A stretch of 64,000 bases of DNA from Actinomycetes bacterium (GCA_023436775.1 JAEZHW010000069.1:1-64000), one strand, 5' to 3'. Numbered from the stretch's first letter, positions 42,490 through 50,943 are shown. Translations and numbers: made by a program. Notes: generated by a model not told the origin, from the letters alone.

Positions 42490-43752
42490 GCTGTTGTGAC
42501 TCCTCGTCCGGAACTGGTTGCCAAACTCCAGGCTGCTCGCGAAGCATCGCTCGCGCTGGCGCAAGCCTCGACGGTGCAGAAGAATCGCGCCCTGGAGGCG
42601 ATTGCTGCGGCGATCGAGTCGAGTGTGGCCCAGATCGTGCCCGCAAACGAACTCGATCTGGCACGCGGCAAGGAGAACGGGCTGACGACCGGGTTGCTCG
42701 ACCGGCTGATGCTCGATGAAGCCCGCCTCGCAGGTCTCGCCGCGGCGGTGCGTGAGATCATTGCCCTTGACGATCCGATTGGCATTGTGGTCCGCGGTCG
42801 GACGCTACCGAACGGTCTCAAGCTGTCGCAGGTGCGCGTGCCGTTCGGCGTGGTTGGTGCCATCTATGAGGCTCGCCCGAACGTGACCGTCGACATCGCG
42901 GCCCTGGCACTCAAGAGCGGCAACGCGGCGGTGCTGCGCGGGGGCAGCGCAGCCGAAGAGACCAACAAGGTGCTGGTCGCCCTGATTCAGCAGGCACTGG
43001 AATCGGTCGGTCTGCCCGGCGATTCCGTGCAGACCATTGACGAGTTTGGTCGAGACGGCGCCACGGAACTCATGGCCGCCCGCGGATATGTGGATGTGTT
43101 GATCCCTCGCGGCAGCGCTGGCCTGATTGAGACTGTGGTGAGCCAGTCGAAGGTCCCGGTCATTGAGACCGGCGCAGGCGTCGTGCACGTGTACGTGGAC
43201 GCCACGGCCCGTAAGGACTGGGCCATTGACATCGTCAAGAATGCCAAGGTGCAGCGCCCGAGCGTGTGCAATGCCGCCGAGACGCTGCTGGTGCACCAGG
43301 AGGCCGCCGATCGCTTCCTGCCGGAGTTGCTGCAGGCGCTCCGCGACGCAGACGTGACCCTGCACGCTGATGACCGATCGGCCGAGTATTTCCCTGACGT
43401 GGTCGAGGTCACCGAAGAGGACTGGGCGTTGGAGTACGGTTCGCTGGACCTGTCGGTCAAGGTGGTCCAACACATGGACGAGGCGCTGACGCATATCCGG
43501 CGCTACTCCACGAAGCACACCGAGTCGATCGTGACCGAAGACATCGCGAATGCCGAACGCTTCCTCAACGAGGTGGATGCCGCCGTGGTGATGGTGAACG
43601 CCTCGACCCGATTCACCGACGGTGGCGAATTTGGCTTTGGCGCGGAGGTGGGCATTTCGACCCAGAAACTGCATGCGCGTGGCCCGATGGGCCTGCCGGA
43701 ACTGACCAGCACGAAGTGGTTGGTTCGCGGCGCGGGTCAAGTTCGGGGCTAG
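42487..43752 (+). CDS. proA: Glutamate-5-semialdehyde dehydrogenase (gamma-glutamyl phosphate reductase)
   Basis: NADPH-dependent reductase for the second step of proline synthesis (421 residues). The catalytic cysteine is in QRPSVCNAAETLLVH (~261), with PFGVVGAIYEARPNVT and the C-terminal signature TDGGEFGFGAEVGISTQKL followed by HARGPMGL. Separated from proB by 61 nt that contain a -10-like box directly before the ATG and no ribosome binding site of note. Confidence 0.96.
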   Translation: MAVVTPRPELVAKLQAAREASLALAQASTVQKNRALEAIAAAIESSVAQIVPANELDLARGKENGLTTGLLDRLMLDEARLAGLAAAVREIIALDDPIGIVVRGRTLPNGLKLSQVRVPFGVVGAIYEARPNVTVDIAALALKSGNAAVLRGGSAAEETNKVLVALIQQALESVGLPGDSVQTIDEFGRDGATELMAARGYVDVLIPRGSAGLIETVVSQSKVPVIETGAGVVHVYVDATARKDWAIDIVKNAKVQRPSVCNAAETLLVHQEAADRFLPELLQALRDADVTLHADDRSAEYFPDVVEVTEEDWALEYGSLDLSVKVVQHMDEALTHIRRYSTKHTESIVTEDIANAERFLNEVDAAVVMVNASTRFTDGGEFGFGAEVGISTQKLHARGPMGLPELTSTKWLVRGAGQVRG

Positions 43753-43821
43753 CCACCTGTCCAGGTAGACTGCTGCAGACCGCAGTGAGTCCGCGGAGCA
43801 TTGCTGAGAGGAACCGTTCTG

Positions 43822-44028
43822 ATGAGCCTGAACGCATTGTTGACTGTCGCCGAGGGTGAGGCCCACCACGTCGTCGTGGAGCTGCCGATTCCGCCGCTGG
43901 CGTTCGGTGCAATCGCGATGGCCGGTTTCCTGGCCCTGCTGGTCGTGACCATGAGCTTCCGCAACGTCGCACACCGCCACGCGCACAAGTTCGGCGATGT
44001 TGCCGCTGAAGAGCACCACGGCCACTAA
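43822..44028 (+). CDS. Small single-helix membrane protein
   Basis: A 68-residue protein with one membrane segment (PPLAFGAIAMAGFLALLVVTMSF, ~32-54) and a histidine-rich tail (RNVAHRHAHKFGDVAAEEHH). ATG 43822 follows GAGAGGAACC; a TAGACT box at 43766-43771 is a possible promoter. Small proteins of this kind are commonly encoded between proA and nadD in actinobacteria; function unknown. The nadD gene follows after 17 nt. Confidence 0.8.
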   Translation: MSLNALLTVAEGEAHHVVVELPIPPLAFGAIAMAGFLALLVVTMSFRNVAHRHAHKFGDVAAEEHHGH

Positions 44029-44045
44029 GCACTAGCGGCACGACA

Positions 44046-44639
44046 ATGTCGTCAGCGCCGGCCCGTATCGGCATCATGGGTGGGACCTTCGATCCCATCC
44101 ACCACGGTCACCTTGTTGCGGCCAGTGCCGTGGCACATGAGTTTGACCTGGATCAGGTGCTCTTCGTGCCCACCGGGCAGCCCTGGCAGAAGGGCGATGT
44201 GTCCCCGGCGGAGCGGCGCTACGAGATGACGGTGATCGCCACCGCCTCGAACCCGAGTTTTGCGGTGAGTCGCGTGGACGTCGACCGTCCCGGTCCGACC
44301 TACACGATCGACACGCTTCGGGACCTGCGGAAGGAGTATCCGGACGCGGAACTCTTTTTCATCTCGGGTGCGGATGCGATTGCGCAGATTCTGACATGGA
44401 AGGACGCGGACGAGCTGTGGTCGCTCGCGCACTTCGTAGGTGTTTCTCGGCCGGGGCACCAGTTGACTCGTGGCGATCTTCCAGGTGACCGCGTATCCTT
44501 GCTAGAGATCCCGGCACTGGCAATCTCATCCACTGACTGCCGCGACCGGGTCGCACGAGGTTTTCCCGTGTGGTATTTGGTTCCCGACGGAGTCGTGCAG
44601 TACATCGCCAAATACCGCCTTTATCGGAGTGGCGAATGA
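44046..44639 (+). CDS. nadD: Nicotinate-nucleotide adenylyltransferase
   Basis: Adenylates nicotinate mononucleotide in NAD synthesis (197 residues). The nucleotidyltransferase signature GGTFDPIHHGHLVAA is at ~11-25, followed by FVPTGQPWQK, FFISGADAI and the C-terminal ISSTDCRDRVARG. The last codons overlap the start of the Pro/Gln-rich protein gene by 4 nt. Confidence 0.96.
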   Translation: MSSAPARIGIMGGTFDPIHHGHLVAASAVAHEFDLDQVLFVPTGQPWQKGDVSPAERRYEMTVIATASNPSFAVSRVDVDRPGPTYTIDTLRDLRKEYPDAELFFISGADAIAQILTWKDADELWSLAHFVGVSRPGHQLTRGDLPGDRVSLLEIPALAISSTDCRDRVARGFPVWYLVPDGVVQYIAKYRLYRSGE

Positions 44640-47215
44640 GTAATCCGGCTGACGAGCAGCCCACAAACCCGGCATGGCCGAGTTGGGCGCGCCCGGCAGG
44701 TGAGTCGGCTTTGCCGCAGCAGCCGGTGCCGCCGCAGCCGATGCCGCCGCAGCCGCCGACGGGCGCGCAGCCGGGTGCTCCGATGTATCAGCAGCCCGTG
44801 GTTCCGGGCTACCCGGAGCCGGGTGTGCCCGTGTCGTCGCAGCCGGTTCCCCCGACTTCGACCCAGAGTACGGCCAGCGTGCAGGCGCCGGGCCAGGCGC
44901 CGTGGGCGCAGCCCGCACCGGTGGCGCAGCCGCCTCAGCCGCAGGATCCGCTGATGACTGGTGTCGTCTTCCCGGCAGGCAGTCCCGGCGTATCGGTGCA
45001 GCAGCCGTCCTACGCTTCCAGCGAGCCGATGGCCGGCTACCAGCAGCCGGTTCCGCCGCAGCAGGCCCAGCCCCCGGTGCCGCCGCAGTCTGCAGCGCAG
45101 GCACCATATCAGGCACCGCAGCAGGTACCGCAGCAGTCGTGGGCGACGGGGAGTGCCGTGGCCCAGCCAACTGCTGCCGCCGCGCCGGAGCAGACGTCGT
45201 TGGTCAGCGGCTATTCCGCGCTCGGTGTGCCGTCGTATCCGACTCCGGTCGCTTCAGCGCAGTCGGTCGCTTCAGCGCAGTCGGTTGCCTCAGCGCAGTC
45301 CGTTGCCTCGAGCATGAGTGCGGCCTCTGCGGTGCAGCCGCCGTCGGCAGCCTCGGCGACGTCCACCGTCTACCCGTCAAATGTCGTACCGCCGACCACG
45401 GGTCCGGGCGATGTGTCGTATCCGACCGGGAATGGTGTCAGTGTGCAGCCGTCTTGGCAGGGCAGTACCGTCCCAGTTGACCGGCTCGTCCCGCACACGG
45501 ATGCGCCGGCACCGCAACCGTCATTCGCACAGCCAGTCGCGCCCGAGTACACCCAGCCGTCCGTTGCCGACTACGGTGCCCCGGCCGCCCCCGCCGCCCC
45601 CGCCGCCCCGGCCGCCCCCACTCCGGCGCCCGCTGCCCAGGAACCGATGACCGAGCGCGAACGACGTGCCCTGGAGGCGTTGAGCGCCCCGGCCGCCGCC
45701 TACCACTCGGTCCCGCCGACGCAGGTCTCACAGGCCTCCGTCGCTCCCGCCCCGGCTGGCCCAGAATCGACCACGTACGGTGTGCCCCCGGTACCGCCGG
45801 TCGCGCCCGGTTCCTGGCCGCAGATGCCGACTGCTCCCGTGCCCCCGTTGCCCCAGGGCCAGCAGTACGAGGGTCCGACCTATCAGTCCAACGAGCCAGC
45901 CTTGCCCGCCTACCAGACGTCTGTGCAGCCCTCGGTGCAGCAGCCCTCGGTGCAGCAGGCGCCGGAGCAGTGGGCTGCCGCAGCGCCGGCCTCGGCGAAT
46001 TCCACCATGTCGGTCACTGGCCCGGTGCAACCGCTGCCCCCGCAGTATCAGCAGCCGCAGGCCTACCAGCAGCCGCAGGCGTACCAGCAGCCGCAGGTGT
46101 ATCAGCAGCCCGCAACGGCTGCCGTACCGCCTGCCGTGGTACCGCCGCAGTCCGGCGTGTCGGCGGCGCCAGCTCCGCAGAGGCAGTCCCCACAGCAGTA
46201 CCAGCAGCCTGCTGCACAGCCCGAGCAGCCGCATGTGCAGCCGGTTCAGCCTGCTGCGCAGCCCCAACCGGTGCATCAGGCGCCGGTCCAGCAGCCAGTC
46301 CAGCCCGACGCAAGCGTGCAGCCTGCGGAACAGCCAACCGCCTTCGAGCAGACGGCCCCGGCTGGGGCGGGGGAATCGACGGGACGTCGTCGCCCCGCAC
46401 TGGCGCAGTTTGAGGACACCGTCGAATCCGCGATCGAGATGACGCAGCCAGGCAATGGTGCAGCCCAGTCGGTGCAGTCCGTGGCGGCGCCGCAACAGTC
46501 GGAGCGAGTGTCGCTGCAGTCGCTGCTCGAATTGGCTGCCGCCCAGAAGGCTGCACAGGCTGCCGAGGCCGAGGCAGCGTCGACCGAGGTTGCGTCGGAC
46601 CCGCAGGCGGCCGAAACGGTGGCACCACAGTCCGGACAATCAGTAGTCGAGTCGGAAGACGTCGCAACGGACGAACCGGTTGCGTTGATCGCGCCGCCGC
46701 CGCTGGATTCCCCGGATGCGTTCAGCGCCGCCTCACCGAGCCAGGCAGTGAGCCCGAACGGGCACTGGTCGGAAGAGCAGGACTCGGTCACGCGACAGCC
46801 GGACCCGGCGCGACTCAGTGGTGACGGCACGCCCGCGACAGGGACGGGCCCGATCACGACGCACGCGCTCATTCTGGACGAACCGAATGACCCCTTGGTG
46901 GCACCGCTGACCGGCACCGGCGAAATTCTGGTGACGGGCTCGTTGGCGCTGCCGAAGCAGTTCGCGACCACGGGCGCACCGCGTCAGCTGGATCAGGACG
47001 ACATCGAGGATGCGAGCGAGGCATTCAGCGAGACGGCACCCGTGCGTGCCGTACGCGCAGTGGGGGCCTCGCAGTACACCGGAGTGACCACTCCGCCGGG
47101 GAAGCGTGGCGGCCTCGACCACGTATGGCCCCAAGTTCTGGCTATCGGCGCCATGCTGACAGCTGTCGGCGCCGTGGGCCTGTTGGCTTACGCACTACTT
47201 ACAGGATTCTTCTAA
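44636..47215 (+). CDS. Long Pro/Gln-rich disordered protein with C-terminal membrane anchor
   Basis: Unrecognised. The 859 residues are almost wholly low complexity: Pro, Gln, Ala, Val and Ser dominate, with local tandem units (QSVASA three times, AYQQPQ three times, PAAPAAPAAP, PSVQQPSVQQ). There is no N-terminal signal. The only hydrophobic segment is the very end (PQVLAIGAMLTAVGAVGLLA plus YALLTGFF), so it looks tail-anchored with the long disordered part in the cytoplasm. Short structured-looking islands occur at ~600-640 (ERVSLQSLLELAAAQKAAQA) and ~740-800. It overlaps nadD by 4 nt and rsfS follows after 3 nt, so expression is tied to both. GC-rich tandem repeats could make its length vary between strains. 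Confidence 0.85.
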   Translation: MSNPADEQPTNPAWPSWARPAGESALPQQPVPPQPMPPQPPTGAQPGAPMYQQPVVPGYPEPGVPVSSQPVPPTSTQSTASVQAPGQAPWAQPAPVAQPPQPQDPLMTGVVFPAGSPGVSVQQPSYASSEPMAGYQQPVPPQQAQPPVPPQSAAQAPYQAPQQVPQQSWATGSAVAQPTAAAAPEQTSLVSGYSALGVPSYPTPVASAQSVASAQSVASAQSVASSMSAASAVQPPSAASATSTVYPSNVVPPTTGPGDVSYPTGNGVSVQPSWQGSTVPVDRLVPHTDAPAPQPSFAQPVAPEYTQPSVADYGAPAAPAAPAAPAAPTPAPAAQEPMTERERRALEALSAPAAAYHSVPPTQVSQASVAPAPAGPESTTYGVPPVPPVAPGSWPQMPTAPVPPLPQGQQYEGPTYQSNEPALPAYQTSVQPSVQQPSVQQAPEQWAAAAPASANSTMSVTGPVQPLPPQYQQPQAYQQPQAYQQPQVYQQPATAAVPPAVVPPQSGVSAAPAPQRQSPQQYQQPAAQPEQPHVQPVQPAAQPQPVHQAPVQQPVQPDASVQPAEQPTAFEQTAPAGAGESTGRRRPALAQFEDTVESAIEMTQPGNGAAQSVQSVAAPQQSERVSLQSLLELAAAQKAAQAAEAEAASTEVASDPQAAETVAPQSGQSVVESEDVATDEPVALIAPPPLDSPDAFSAASPSQAVSPNGHWSEEQDSVTRQPDPARLSGDGTPATGTGPITTHALILDEPNDPLVAPLTGTGEILVTGSLALPKQFATTGAPRQLDQDDIEDASEAFSETAPVRAVRAVGASQYTGVTTPPGKRGGLDHVWPQVLAIGAMLTAVGAVGLLAYALLTGFF
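45248..45301 (+). repeat. Tandem 18-bp repeat, three units, inside the Pro/Gln-rich gene
   Basis: Three near-identical 18-nt units (45248-45265, 45266-45283, 45284-45301) encode VASAQS-type hexapeptides; a degenerate fourth unit follows. The first two units are identical, which suggests recent slippage. Confidence 0.85.
46049..46102 (+). repeat. Tandem 18-bp repeat, three units, inside the Pro/Gln-rich gene
   Basis: Three 18-nt units (46049-46066, 46067-46084, 46085-46102) beginning CAGCAGCCGCAG encode QQPQAY-type hexapeptides, followed by a partial unit. The third unit has diverged at its end. Confidence 0.85.
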
Positions 47216-47218
47216 ACC

Positions 47219-47596
47219 ATGACTGCTTCTGAACGCGCACAATCGCTCGTTGACATTGCTACCCGTGCCGTTCGTGTCCGTGGCGGTGAGGACGTTGTCG
47301 CCATCGACGTGTCCAGCCGACTGCCGCTGACCGACGCCTTCCTGATCGTGACCGCCACCTCGGAACGACAGGTTGAGGCGATCGCTGACGAGGCTGAGGA
47401 TCAGCTCGCCGCCGCGGGCGCACGTCCCATTCGCCGTGAGGGGAAGAACGGTGAGCGGTGGCTGCTCGTGGACGCCGGCGAGATCGTGGTGCATGTCTTC
47501 CACGAGGAAGAACGCATGTACTACGACCTCGAGCGGCTCTGGTCGGACTGCCCGACGCTGCCCGTTCCAGAGGAGGGCCCGGTCGCGGCGGAGTAG
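47219..47596 (+). CDS. rsfS: Ribosome silencing factor RsfS
   Basis: Binds L14 on free 50S subunits and blocks subunit joining in slow growth (125 residues). Typical features are DVSSRLPLTDAFLIVTATSE (~31-50), EGKNGERWLLVDAGEIVVHV and FHEEERMYYDLERLWSD. It follows the Pro/Gln-rich gene by 3 nt and is followed by tRNA-Ala. Confidence 0.95.
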   Translation: MTASERAQSLVDIATRAVRVRGGEDVVAIDVSSRLPLTDAFLIVTATSERQVEAIADEAEDQLAAAGARPIRREGKNGERWLLVDAGEIVVHVFHEEERMYYDLERLWSDCPTLPVPEEGPVAAE

Positions 47597-47630
47597 CGAA
47601 TACAGCCCTCGGATGCCCCGCGAGGTGGCG

Positions 47631-47657
47631 TTGCACGCCGAGAAAATGCTGTATAGT
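47631..47657 (+). promoter_or_regulatory. Promoter of tRNA-Ala
   Basis: -35-like TTGCAC (47631-47636) and -10 TATAGT (47652-47657) with a 15-nt spacer, about 35 nt before the tRNA 5' end. Confidence 0.55.
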
Positions 47658-47691
47658 AGAGGAGTTGCCCCGCCAAGGCGGGGGACGCCAA

Positions 47692-47767
47692 GGGTCTGTG
47701 GCGCAGCTGGTAGCGCACCTGCATGGCATGCAGGGGGTCAGGGGTTCGAGTCCCCTCAGATCCACCA
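47692..47767 (+). tRNA. tRNA-Ala (anticodon GGC)
   Basis: Full cloverleaf: acceptor GGGTCTG with CAGATCC (one G-U), anticodon stem CCTGC/GCAGG with loop ATGGCAT giving GGC, T-arm with TTCGAGT, discriminator A and an encoded CCA at 47765-47767. It decodes GCC and GCU. A strong terminator begins 4 nt later. Confidence 0.96.
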
Positions 47768-47770
47768 TGA

Positions 47771-47793
47771 AGCCCCGGTTGTCCGGGGCTTTT
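47771..47793 (+). terminator. Intrinsic terminator of tRNA-Ala
   Basis: Eight-bp stem AGCCCCGG/CCGGGGCT (47771-47778, 47783-47790) with a 4-nt loop, followed by TTTC. Confidence 0.9.
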
Positions 47794-47923
47794 CTGGTTG
47801 TTGGGGTACCTGCGTGGTCCCCGATTCTGGGTCTAGTGCTCCCGCCGTGCCGGGAGCAGACTGGATCGCAACGGTGCGATGCGGTCCCAGGGAGATCGCT
47901 GCCCGCGAGCTTGGGAGTGACGT

Positions 47924-48358
47924 ATGACAGGGGAACAGCGCGACGGAGCGGCAGTGGCAGGCAGCCTCCCGAACGACATCAGCGCGTATCACGATCGACT
48001 CGATGCCGAGGCCCGTCCGATCTGCGATGTGTTGCTGTCCGTGATTGAAGCAGTGCTCCCAGAGGCGGATCGTAAGGTGTGGCATGGCCACCCGGTATGG
48101 TTCCTCGACGGAAACCCGATCGTCGGATACGACCGCCGTAAGCACGGTGTTGGCCTGCTGTTCTGGAGTGGCCAGTCCTTCAGTGCGCCGGGGCTGACCG
48201 GTACTGGCAGCTTCAAAGCCGCCGAGGTGCGGTATGCCGCCGCCGAACAGATCGACGTCGTAGCGTTGCGCTCGTGGCTGCTTGAAGCGCGCGCCACGCA
48301 GTGGAACTACCGGGACATTCGCAAGAACAAGGGCATCGTGCCACTGGTCGGGGTCTGA
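47924..48358 (+). CDS. DUF1801 domain protein
   Basis: A 144-residue cytosolic protein of the YdhG-like DUF1801 family, function unknown. Characteristic parts are DRKVWHGHPVWFLDGNPIVG (~49-68), VGLLFWSGQSF and the C-terminal YRDIRKNKG. GGGAG lies about 7 nt before the ATG. Single gene between the tRNA-Ala terminator and the siderophore-interacting domain gene. Confidence 0.8.
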   Translation: MTGEQRDGAAVAGSLPNDISAYHDRLDAEARPICDVLLSVIEAVLPEADRKVWHGHPVWFLDGNPIVGYDRRKHGVGLLFWSGQSFSAPGLTGTGSFKAAEVRYAAAEQIDVVALRSWLLEARATQWNYRDIRKNKGIVPLVGV

Positions 48359-48484
48359 TTTGGCGTGATGCGTGGCCGTCCAACGCAGTGATGGCCACCG
48401 GACGCCAGGGAAAACCCCGCTGGACGCGCGGGATAACGGGGCGTATCCTGCAATGAGGTACCCGAAACCTACTGGAGCATGCCC

Positions 48485-48946
48485 ATGTCTGCCGAACCCG
48501 ATGTGCAGCGGCTGCGCCGAGCCCAGCGAGTGTTGTTCGCTGGTGAGGTCAGCGACATCCCTGCAATGCAGCGTCTGCTGGGCGAATTGCCGTGGAAGGT
48601 GCACGGCCACATCTTCATCGAAGCGGCTGACCGCTCCGAGTTCATGGCGGCGACGCTGCCGCCGCGAGTTGCGATCCACTGGTTGTTCCGATCCGAGCGC
48701 ACTCGCGATGACGGACAGCCTGGCATGCCGGATCCCGGCCAAGTCCTGGCTCGTGCGGTCGCTGGCTGGCTGGCCGAGTGGGATGACGTGACCCTCGATG
48801 GTGACGAGGATCCCGAGAGTGCCGCCGGTGTGGTTTGGCTTGGCGCTGCCCGCAACCGCTGGACCGAATCGATGGCGGTGTCCCTCCAACACAGTGCAAC
48901 TGGGCTACATTGGCTCGAGTATGGAAGGTCGAGCGCGTCCCACTAA
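48485..48946 (+). CDS. Stand-alone siderophore-interacting protein C-terminal domain
   Basis: A 153-residue protein that matches only the NAD(P)H-binding C-terminal half of siderophore-interacting (ferric reductase) proteins: FAGEVSDIPAMQRLLGELP (~18-36), VHGHIFIEAADRSEF, WLFRSERT, and a tail with AAGVVWLGAARN. The FAD-binding domain that normally precedes it is absent, so full reductase activity is doubtful. ATG 48485 has GGAG 7 nt upstream; the ATG at 48479 is too close to it. Its last 26 nt contain the start of the GH3 lipoprotein gene. Confidence 0.82.
   Translation: MSAEPDVQRLRRAQRVLFAGEVSDIPAMQRLLGELPWKVHGHIFIEAADRSEFMAATLPPRVAIHWLFRSERTRDDGQPGMPDPGQVLARAVAGWLAEWDDVTLDGDEDPESAAGVVWLGAARNRWTESMAVSLQHSATGLHWLEYGRSSASH
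48905..48910 (+). promoter_or_regulatory. Candidate -10 box of the GH3 lipoprotein gene
   Basis: TACATT 10 nt before ATG 48921, inside the preceding gene. It suggests a very short 5' untranslated region. Confidence 0.4.
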
Positions 48947-50141
48947 GTCCGCTGCTGCTCAGCAGCGTACACGGCGTGCTCGCGCCGCTGCAGTGACGGT
49001 GCTCACAGCCGCGATGGCGGCATTGTCCGGCTGCGTCGCTGCCGAGCCGCGCACCCCAGTCACCATGTCGGTGCGGGCAGTGGAACCGGACGACCCGGCG
49101 AGATTCTGGGCGGCTGAAGAGATCGCGGACTGGCCGCTTGAGCGCAAGCTCGCGCGCCTGCTGATGGTGCATCGGTCCGGGACGAACCCCGAAACGTTGC
49201 GGTCGTTCGTGGCCAAGTGGCAACCGGGTGGCTTCGTCCTTATGGGGGACAACATCGCGAGTTCTGATGCGGGCGTTCGGCGTACAACCCAGGGAATTCT
49301 TTCCGGATCGGACCGAGTACCGGTGCTGATTGCCATCGACCAGGAGGGTGGCCTGGTGGCTCGGCTGCACGACTCTTGGGATACGGATCCGCGGAATCTG
49401 CGCAACAAGTCCGCAGCCGCCGTGGAGAAGGCTGTGGGCAAGCGCGCGGCGCGCCTTGCCGACTTGGGGATATCGATCAACTTTGGCATCGTGGCCGACG
49501 TCTCCGGTGACCCCGGCGCATTCATCGCGCCCCGCGTCCTGGGCACCGCCCCGTCAACGTCGGCCCCTCGGGTTGCAGCCGCCGTCCGGGGGGAGCAGCA
49601 ATACATTGCCAGCACAGTGAAGCACTTTCCTGGGCATGGTGCAGCGCTCGGCGACAGTCACGTCAGCATCCCAACGACCTCGATGAGCAAGTCGCGGTGG
49701 CGCGAATCGCACGCGCTGCCCTTTATCGCTGCGATTGAGGCGGATGTGCGGGTCATCATGACCGGACACTTGCGCTATTCGGCGGTATCCAAGCGCCCCG
49801 CCTCCTTGTCCCCGGAGTGGCACCAGATCCTGCGCGACGAGCTTGGCTACGACGGCCTGGTCATCACCGATGACATGCTGATGCTGCAGCGCAGTGGAGT
49901 AGCTGAGTATTCGGACGGGGTGAAGAATGCGCGCATGGCCCTGAACGCGGGTGCCGACATGCTGCTCTTTGTGTTGGGTGATTCCGCTGCACAAAGCAAT
50001 GGGTTGACCGTGAATCGTCTGATTCAGGGCCTGGTGAAGGAAGTAGAAGCCGGGCGATTGGATGAAACCGTCGTCGATGAGCGGCTGATTCGGGTGGTTT
50101 CCTTTGCGAAACGCGGTGCTTTACTGCCTAGCATTCAGTAA
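48921..50141 (+). CDS. Glycoside hydrolase family 3 lipoprotein (beta-N-acetylhexosaminidase type)
   Basis: Secreted lipoprotein (406 residues): basic N-terminus, hydrophobic stretch AAAVTVLTAAMAALSGC with lipobox cysteine ~C38. The GH3 barrel has IAIDQEGGLVARL, KHFPGHGAALGDSH (NagZ-type His/Asp dyad) and the nucleophile in LVITDDM. The role is probably cleavage of N-acetylglucosamine from peptidoglycan fragments outside the membrane, in contrast to the cytosolic NagZ of Gram-negatives. ATG 48921 is inside the 3' end of the preceding gene, which it overlaps by 26 nt; an upstream extension would put the signal sequence in the middle of the protein. Confidence 0.92.
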   Translation: MEGRARPTKSAAAQQRTRRARAAAVTVLTAAMAALSGCVAAEPRTPVTMSVRAVEPDDPARFWAAEEIADWPLERKLARLLMVHRSGTNPETLRSFVAKWQPGGFVLMGDNIASSDAGVRRTTQGILSGSDRVPVLIAIDQEGGLVARLHDSWDTDPRNLRNKSAAAVEKAVGKRAARLADLGISINFGIVADVSGDPGAFIAPRVLGTAPSTSAPRVAAAVRGEQQYIASTVKHFPGHGAALGDSHVSIPTTSMSKSRWRESHALPFIAAIEADVRVIMTGHLRYSAVSKRPASLSPEWHQILRDELGYDGLVITDDMLMLQRSGVAEYSDGVKNARMALNAGADMLLFVLGDSAAQSNGLTVNRLIQGLVKEVEAGRLDETVVDERLIRVVSFAKRGALLPSIQ

Positions 50142-50218
50142 TTGGATACATTATCTGCGGCAGTGCATGTCCCCCACAGAGTGTGCGCAATAGAATGCTG
50201 CCATACCCTGACAAAAAA

Positions 50219-50268
50219 CCTTCATACGCCTGCGCGCTGTCCCCAGTGCGGTTAGGGTCATATGAAGG
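50219..50268. promoter_or_regulatory. Inverted repeat around the tetR-type promoter
   Basis: CCTTCATA (50219-50226) and TATGAAGG (50261-50268) are perfect 8-nt inverted arms 34 nt apart. TAGGGT (50253-50258), a possible -10 box, lies between them and the second arm would cover the transcript start. Such an arrangement is compatible with autoregulation by the TetR protein encoded 22 nt later; inferred from position only. Confidence 0.4.
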
Positions 50269-50289
50269 GGCAAAAACGAGGAATCCTAC

Positions 50290-50943
50290 GTGACGAACAT
50301 CGATCAGATCGAGGCCAACCCGGCGGCAGCATTGGCGCGCCTCCGGAATCAGCCCGTGCAGGCACGAAGCACGGCTCGGGTTGAAAAGCTCCTCGATGCG
50401 ACCGCTGCCATCGTTGACGAGATTGGCTACGAGCGTCTGACCACGGCCATGGTGGCCGAACGGGCAGGCGCATCGATTGGAACGCTGTACCGCTACTACC
50501 CAGACCGCTTGGCCGTGCTCAATGGTCTGCGCAGTCGCCTGGTGCAGCGTCTGGAGGAGCGCTACGCCGCTGCGCTGGAAGCTGACCCGACCGGCTCGCT
50601 GGAAGACTGGCTGCACACGGTGCTGAACATCTATGTCGAGATGTACCGCACTGAGCCGGGCTTCCGGGCAATCCGCTTCGGCGACCCGATCGATGACGAA
50701 CGCCAGGGCTTCGCAGGCAAGAGCAATGGCGTCATCGCCGCGTTCCTTGCCGAGCGAGCTGTATCTCGATTCAACCTGACCAATGATCCCGAGGACCTGG
50801 CCTACCGCTTTGAGGTGCTGGTAGAGATCGCCGAGTCGCTGGTGCATCGTGCCTACTCGGCCGGTACGGATCAGCCCGATGAGCGCTTCATCGCCGAGGT
50901 CCGTTCGATCGCGGCCTGGTACCTCGAGACCTACATTCGCTAG
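50290..50943 (+). CDS. TetR family transcriptional regulator
   Basis: 217-residue repressor: the helix-turn-helix at ~25-80 shows LLDATAAIVDEIGYERLTTA, MVAERAGASIGTLYRYYPDR; the C-terminal domain is helical with FRAIRFGDPIDDERQGF. GTG 50290 follows GAGGAA by 7 nt. No obvious target operon is adjacent except its own promoter with an inverted repeat; the ligand is unknown. Confidence 0.9.
   Translation: MTNIDQIEANPAAALARLRNQPVQARSTARVEKLLDATAAIVDEIGYERLTTAMVAERAGASIGTLYRYYPDRLAVLNGLRSRLVQRLEERYAAALEADPTGSLEDWLHTVLNIYVEMYRTEPGFRAIRFGDPIDDERQGFAGKSNGVIAAFLAERAVSRFNLTNDPEDLAYRFEVLVEIAESLVHRAYSAGTDQPDERFIAEVRSIAAWYLETYIR

Noticed and set aside
44636..47215. Pro/Gln repeats as a CRISPR array
   Set aside because: The repeats are contiguous 18-nt coding units without spacers and stay in frame within one long gene.
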